This document shows, piece by piece, positions 59,951 to 64,000 of a stretch of DNA of 64,000 bases. A program made the translations under genes and the position numbers. This DNA comes from Paraburkholderia sartisoli. Its GTDB lineage: Bacteria > Pseudomonadota > Gammaproteobacteria > Burkholderiales > Burkholderiaceae. The notes beneath the pieces were generated by a model. That model worked only from the letters and a program-made list of their open reading frames with translations, was not told where the DNA came from and made no database searches. The DNA is taken from the NCBI RefSeq assembly GCF_900107685.1, contig NZ_FNRQ01000009.1, forward strand, positions 117,569 to 181,568, in the 5' to 3' direction. Within the stretch, counting starts at the first letter, position 1, and each line of letters opens with the position of its first letter.

Positions 59951-61924
59951 CTAGCGCAACGAGCGGCTTCGCGGCTTTGCACCGCCGGCTTGTGCTACGT
60001 CGTTCAGCTTGCGCCACAGCGTCGTCTTGCTGATGCCGAGCATCTCGCACACCTGGTCGCGGTCGCCGTTGCATGCGTCGAGCGCCGCGCGGATCTCGTC
60101 GGCTTCGACGCGACGGCTGCGCTGACGCAACGTCAGGCTCGCCGCTTCGCGCGCGGTGCGCTCGAACAGTTCGGGCGCGATGGAGCGCAACACATCGTGT
60201 GTCAGTTCACCTGCCTCCGGGTCCGCGAGTTCGACCGCGATCCGTTCGATCACGTTCTGCAACTCGCGCACGTTGCCGGGCCACGAATGTTCGCTTAAAG
60301 GAACACGAACCGCGTGCAGCGCATTCGCCGCATCGGTCCCGTTGCGAACCTGCCGTGCCAGACGCGGCTCGCGGCGCGCAGCCTGTACGAGCAGTTCAGC
60401 GGCGAGCGGCAGAATGTCCGCCTGCCGTTCGCGCAGCGGCGGCAACGCGATGTTCAGGATGTTGAGCCGGTAATACAGATCGGCGCGAAACTCGCCGGCA
60501 TCGATGCCTTCCGTCAAGCCGCGATGCGTCGCCGCGACGATCCGCACGTCGATGCGCGTCGGCTCCGTCGAACCGAGCCGCACGACTTCGCGCTCCTGCA
60601 ACACGCGCAACAGGCGGCTTTGCAGCGGCAACGGCATCTCGCCGATCTCGTCGAGAAAGAGCGTGCCGCGATGCGCCGCCTCGATCAGGCCCGCCTTGCC
60701 GCCGCGTCGCGCGCCGGTAAACGCGCCCTCTTCATAGCCGAAGAGTTCGCTCTCCAGCAGCGCCTCGGGAAACGAGCCGCAATTGATCGCGACAAACGGA
60801 AAGTCGCGCCGCGCGCTCGCCTGATGGATGCTTTGCGCCACCATCTCCTTGCCGGTGCCGCTCTCGCCGCGAATCAGCACCGTCGCGTCCGACTGCGCAT
60901 AGCGCCGCACGAGGCTGCGCACCCGCTCGATGGCCGCGCACTCGCCGACGATGTCATCGAGCGTGTAGCGCGCGGCGAACTGTTGCGCGCGTTGCCGCGA
61001 CCGCAGCGTGCGGTCGAGCCGTTCGACCGCGCGCGATTCCTGGAACGTCAGCACGGTGCCCGTCGTCACGCCGTTATCGGCGAGCGGGCCGCGATGCACG
61101 ACATAGCTCACGCCGCGCACCGTTTCCAGCGATTCGCCCTCGGCGTCAGGTACGGCGTTGGCGATGTCGGGCGCGAGATCGAGCAGCAGCTTGCCGGCGG
61201 CCGTTGCAGGATCGATTCCGAGCGTGAGCGCGAGGCGCTGGTTGATCGCTTCGACACGCCCCTGCGCATCGAGCGCGACGACGCCGTCGCGCAGATGCTG
61301 CAACACGCTGTCGAGCCGCTGCCGGCGCACCGCTTCGCGCCGGGTGGCTTGCGCGACGTCGAGCGCGTTGTCGAACGCGGTGCGCACCGAGGCGCGCGAA
61401 TACAGAAACACCGCGCCCATGCCGGCACGCACGGCGAGGTCGGTGACGAGCCCTGGCCCCACCACCGTTTCGACGCCGCGATCGCGCAGGTCGAGCACGC
61501 ACGTTTCCGCGTCCTGCGCGGATTCGTAGGATGCGAACACGACGTCGATACCGTAGGCGGAGACGAAACGGCGCAGCTCGCCTGGCGTTTCGCCGTGCGT
61601 GACGAGCGCCACCGATGCGCCATCGCGCCTCGCGCGCGCCAGCGCATGCATGACGTCGAAGCCGGTCGGCGCGACCAGCACGACCGGCACGCTGACGCGC
61701 GCTTTCAGGTACGTCCCGTTCGACCCGGCTGCGACGACGATGTCCGGACGGTCCGCACCCGCCGCCGCGATTTCGTTGACGGCGTCTTCGAAGCCACGCG
61801 AGATGAGCCGCAGATCTGCGCGGGCATCGTATTCACCGGCGATGTCCCGGTACAGGTCGCGCAGCTTGCTGATGCCGATCGCCCACACGCGCGGACGCGG
61901 GCCGGATACGGGAAGCGGGGTCAT
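59951..61924 (-). CDS. prpR: Propionate catabolism sigma-54 activator PrpR
   Basis: A 657-residue regulator. The N-terminal PrpR_N sensory domain (residues ~10-190) is followed by a PAS-like region, then the sigma-54 activator AAA+ domain: Walker A GESGTGKE (~348), GAFTGA loop (~397), Walker B GTLFLDEIGEM (~423). A Fis-type helix-turn-helix ends the protein (EADEIRAALDACNGDRDQVCEMLGISKTTLWRKL, ~620-655). It responds to 2-methylcitrate and activates prpBC. The ATG at 61924 is chosen; one at 61987 would overlap the operator repeats. It is divergent from prpB. Confidence 0.87.
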   Translation of the reverse strand: MTPLPVSGPRPRVWAIGISKLRDLYRDIAGEYDARADLRLISRGFEDAVNEIAAAGADRPDIVVAAGSNGTYLKARVSVPVVLVAPTGFDVMHALARARRDGASVALVTHGETPGELRRFVSAYGIDVVFASYESAQDAETCVLDLRDRGVETVVGPGLVTDLAVRAGMGAVFLYSRASVRTAFDNALDVAQATRREAVRRQRLDSVLQHLRDGVVALDAQGRVEAINQRLALTLGIDPATAAGKLLLDLAPDIANAVPDAEGESLETVRGVSYVVHRGPLADNGVTTGTVLTFQESRAVERLDRTLRSRQRAQQFAARYTLDDIVGECAAIERVRSLVRRYAQSDATVLIRGESGTGKEMVAQSIHQASARRDFPFVAINCGSFPEALLESELFGYEEGAFTGARRGGKAGLIEAAHRGTLFLDEIGEMPLPLQSRLLRVLQEREVVRLGSTEPTRIDVRIVAATHRGLTEGIDAGEFRADLYYRLNILNIALPPLRERQADILPLAAELLVQAARREPRLARQVRNGTDAANALHAVRVPLSEHSWPGNVRELQNVIERIAVELADPEAGELTHDVLRSIAPELFERTAREAASLTLRQRSRRVEADEIRAALDACNGDRDQVCEMLGISKTTLWRKLNDVAQAGGAKPRSRSLR

Positions 61925-61985
61925 GATCGTTCGGGGTTGGGGGCGCAGGAATTCATCGTGACGATTATGCACCGAACTTTCACTC

Positions 61986-62013
61986 ATGAAATATGAAATT
62001 TCATTTATGAAAT
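61986..62013. promoter_or_regulatory. PrpR-type operator cluster (ATGAAAT repeats)
   Basis: ATGAAAT occurs at 61986, 61993 and 62007, with an inverted ATTTCAT at 61998. These build a perfect 12-base palindrome ATGAAATTTCAT (61993-62004) and TTTCAT-TT-ATGAAA (61999-62012). The location between prpR and prpB fits a PrpR upstream activating site. Confidence 0.65.
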
Positions 62014-62079
62014 GATGTTGCTGCACTGTGAATTGGCGATCGGCTTTTAAATCAACGGCTTAGCGTGCTCGCATACGGC

Positions 62080-62094
62080 TGGCCCGTTCCTTGC
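62080..62094 (+). promoter_or_regulatory. Sigma-54 promoter of prpB
   Basis: TGGCCCGttccTTGC matches the -24/-12 pattern TGGCACG-N4-TTGC with correct 15-base spacing. It lies 35 bases before the prpB start and ~70 bases from the operator repeats, as expected for a PrpR-activated gene. Confidence 0.8.
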
Positions 62095-62128
62095 GAGATC
62101 AGCGTCCAGTTCAGATCAAGGAGACGTT

Positions 62129-63019
62129 GTGAGCACAGGAAATCCAGCAGGCGCCGGCGCGGCGTTCCGCGCCGCGGTCGCCACTGAAGCGCCGCTGCAG
62201 GTTGTCGGCGCGATTACCGCCTACGCGGCGAAGATGGCCGAGGCGGTCGGCTTCAAGGCGGTCTATCTGTCGGGTGGCGGCGTCGCGGCCAATTCGCTGG
62301 GCGTGCCCGATCTCGGCATCAGCACGATGGACGACGTCCTGATCGACGCCCGTCGCATCACCGACGCGACGAACCTTCCGCTGCTCGTCGATATCGATAC
62401 CGGCTGGGGTGGCGCGTTCAACATCGCGCGCACCGTGAAGTCGTTCATCAAGGCGGGCGTCGCGGCCGTGCATCTGGAAGACCAGGTCGGCCAGAAACGT
62501 TGTGGTCATCGTCCGGGCAAGGAATGCGTGTCGAAGGATGAGATGGTCGATCGCGTGAAGGCTGCCGTCGATGCCCGCACCGACGACCAGTTCGTCATCA
62601 TGGCGCGCACCGACGCGGCTGCGGTCGAGGGCATCGATGCGGCGATCGAGCGCGCGGTGGCGTATGTCGAAGCCGGCGCGGACATGATCTTCCCCGAAGC
62701 GATGAAATCGCTCGACGACTATCGCCGCTTCAAGGCGGCGGTCAAGATGCCGATTCTCGCGAACCTGACCGAATTCGGCTCGACGCCGTTTTTCACCACC
62801 ACCGAACTGCGCGACGCGAACGTCGACATCGCGCTCTACTGCTGCGGCGCGTATCGCGCGATGAACGCAGCGGCGCTCAACTTCTACGAAGTCGTGAAGC
62901 GCGACGGAACGCAAAAGGCCGCGGTGGAAACCATGCAGTCGCGCGCCGATCTGTATGACTACCTCGGCTATCACGTGTACGAAGACAAACTCGACGCGCT
63001 GTTTGCCACGCAGAAATAA
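62129..63019 (+). CDS. prpB: 2-Methylisocitrate lyase
   Basis: A 296-residue enzyme of the isocitrate lyase/PEP mutase superfamily. The catalytic loop motif KRCGH is in DQVGQKRCGHRPGKECV (~residue 123). Metal-binding acidic residues are in LLVDIDTGWGGAFN (~90), then HLEDQ and MARTDAAAVEG. It cleaves 2-methylisocitrate to pyruvate and succinate in the methylcitrate cycle. The start is a GTG at 62129 with AAGGAG six bases upstream. First gene of the prpBC operon behind the sigma-54 promoter. Confidence 0.92.
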   Translation: MSTGNPAGAGAAFRAAVATEAPLQVVGAITAYAAKMAEAVGFKAVYLSGGGVAANSLGVPDLGISTMDDVLIDARRITDATNLPLLVDIDTGWGGAFNIARTVKSFIKAGVAAVHLEDQVGQKRCGHRPGKECVSKDEMVDRVKAAVDARTDDQFVIMARTDAAAVEGIDAAIERAVAYVEAGADMIFPEAMKSLDDYRRFKAAVKMPILANLTEFGSTPFFTTTELRDANVDIALYCCGAYRAMNAAALNFYEVVKRDGTQKAAVETMQSRADLYDYLGYHVYEDKLDALFATQK

Positions 63020-63041
63020 TCAGGACCATGAGGACGACACC

Positions 63042-64000
63042 ATGAGCGAAGCAGATAACAGCACGCCTGCAGCGGGCGCATTCAAAGCGAAGAAATCCGT
63101 CGCGCTGTCGGGCGTGACGGCGGGCAACACGGCGTTGTGTACGGTCGGCAAGACCGGCAACGACCTGCACTACCGTGGCTACGACATTCTCGACGTCGCC
63201 ACCGCGTGCGAGTTCGAGGAGATCGCCTACCTGCTCGTCCACGAAAAGCTGCCCACGCAGGCTGAACTCACCGCCTACAAGACGAAACTCAAGGCGCTGC
63301 GCGGCCTGCCCGCGAACCTGAAGGCCGCGCTCGAATGGATTCCCGCTTCGGCACACCCGATGGACGTGATGCGCACCGGCGTCTCGGTGCTCGGCACCAT
63401 ACTGCCCGAGAAAGACGACCACAACCTGCCGGGCGCGCGCGATATCGCCGACCGGCTAATGGCGTCGCTGGGTTCGATGCTGCTGTACTGGTATCACTAC
63501 TCCCACAACGGCCGCCGCATCGAGGTCGAAACTGACGACGATTCGATCGGCGGCCACTTCCTGCATCTGCTGCACGGCGTCGAGCCGTCGAAGTCGTGGG
63601 TCGAGGCGATGCACACGTCGCTGAACCTTTACGCCGAGCATGAGTTCAACGCGTCGACCTTTACCGGCCGCGTGATCGCGGGCACGGGATCGGACCTCTA
63701 TTCGGCGATCACCGGCGCGATCGGCGCGCTGCGCGGACCGAAACACGGCGGCGCCAACGAGGTCGCGTTCGAGATCCAGTCGCGCTATCGGTCGCCCGAT
63801 GAAGCGGAAGCCGACATCCGCCGGCGCGTGGAGAACAAGGAAGTCGTGATCGGTTTCGGCCATCCGGTGTACACGATCTCGGACCCGCGCAACAAGGTGA
63901 TCAAGGACGTCGCGAAGAAGCTCTCGAAGGAAGCCGGGAACCTGAAGCTTTTCAGCATCGCCGAGCGGCTCGAAACGGTGATGGCCGATGCGAAGAAGAT
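63042..64000 (+). CDS. prpC: 2-Methylcitrate synthase, C-terminus cut by window edge
   Basis: The first 319 residues are present and the frame is open to the right edge. Citrate synthase family motifs are GVTAGNTALCTVGKTGNDLHYRGYDI (N-terminal), HAEHEFNAS-like YAEHEFNASTFTGR (catalytic His region, ~205), GALRGPKHGGANEV (~235) and VIGFGHPVYTISDPR (~285), with His and Arg for CoA and oxaloacetate. PrpC-type rather than GltA-type is supported by prpB 22 bases upstream, the shorter N-terminus and the KKSVALSGV start. It condenses propionyl-CoA with oxaloacetate. Confidence 0.9.
   Translation, partial: MSEADNSTPAAGAFKAKKSVALSGVTAGNTALCTVGKTGNDLHYRGYDILDVATACEFEEIAYLLVHEKLPTQAELTAYKTKLKALRGLPANLKAALEWIPASAHPMDVMRTGVSVLGTILPEKDDHNLPGARDIADRLMASLGSMLLYWYHYSHNGRRIEVETDDDSIGGHFLHLLHGVEPSKSWVEAMHTSLNLYAEHEFNASTFTGRVIAGTGSDLYSAITGAIGALRGPKHGGANEVAFEIQSRYRSPDEAEADIRRRVENKEVVIGFGHPVYTISDPRNKVIKDVAKKLSKEAGNLKLFSIAERLETVMADAKK

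Overview
The window reads as a chromosomal or chromid segment of a high-GC betaproteobacterium of the order Burkholderiales, most likely Paraburkholderia, Caballeronia or Burkholderia. This rests on the general protein style (Burkholderia-type porin, DUF4148 protein, GcvA-type LysR regulators, MocR regulators) and on the prpR/prpB/prpC methylcitrate locus at the right end. No rRNA, tRNA or CRISPR was seen.

Layout: (1) 1-7292 is an ectoine/hydroxyectoine locus. The catabolic genes eutB-eutC-eutE and the MocR regulator enuR lie on the minus strand, divergent from the importer ehuB-ehuC-ehuD-ehuA. A 16-bp motif occurs in both control regions. (2) 7764-22686 holds a second MocR regulator, an enolase-superfamily enzyme, two ProX/OpuAC-like binding proteins, a porin, one ProW/ProV-like permease and ATPase, an MFS transporter and two LysR regulators. 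Within it lies a minus-strand operon for a formaldehyde-activating-enzyme homologue, an aldo/keto reductase and a semialdehyde dehydrogenase. This looks like uptake and breakdown of a quaternary amine or betaine-like solute. (3) 22659-28494 is a minus-strand catabolic block: aldehyde dehydrogenase, MFS transporter, DgoD-like enolase-superfamily protein and GMC oxidoreductase.

(4) 29098-40163 looks like an accessory segment. It starts with a large secreted beta-propeller/phosphoesterase. A metal-stress module follows: an ECF sigma factor, an NrsF-type anti-sigma factor, a MerT/MerP-like fusion and a GDCCVxC protein on the minus strand, divergent from a bufferin RiPP operon (DUF2282 precursor, DUF692/MNIO modification enzyme, DUF2063 partner, DoxX membrane protein). 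Next are a BNR/Asp-box secreted protein and a small Tyr/Pro-rich secreted protein. The segment ends with a broken phage-type integrase next to ribA. A GTAACC-N16-CGAA promoter sits just upstream of the bufferin precursor, matching the SigF type.

(5) 40170-47039 is mostly housekeeping: ribA, CBS-domain protein, DUF4148 protein, alkyladenine DNA glycosylase, BON protein, acyl-CoA dehydrogenase, cation/proton antiporter and a LysR regulator. (6) 47575-53884 has a complete spermidine/putrescine-type ABC importer followed by a polar-amino-acid-type binding protein and two permeases that lack their own ATPase. (7) 53972-57950 encodes a three-part molybdenum hydroxylase (2Fe-2S subunit, Tat-exported Mo subunit, triheme cytochrome c). 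(8) 58235-59541 has a small conserved protein and a class A beta-lactamase. (9) 59951-64000 is prpR divergent from prpB-prpC, with a clear sigma-54 promoter and a cluster of PrpR-like inverted repeats between them.
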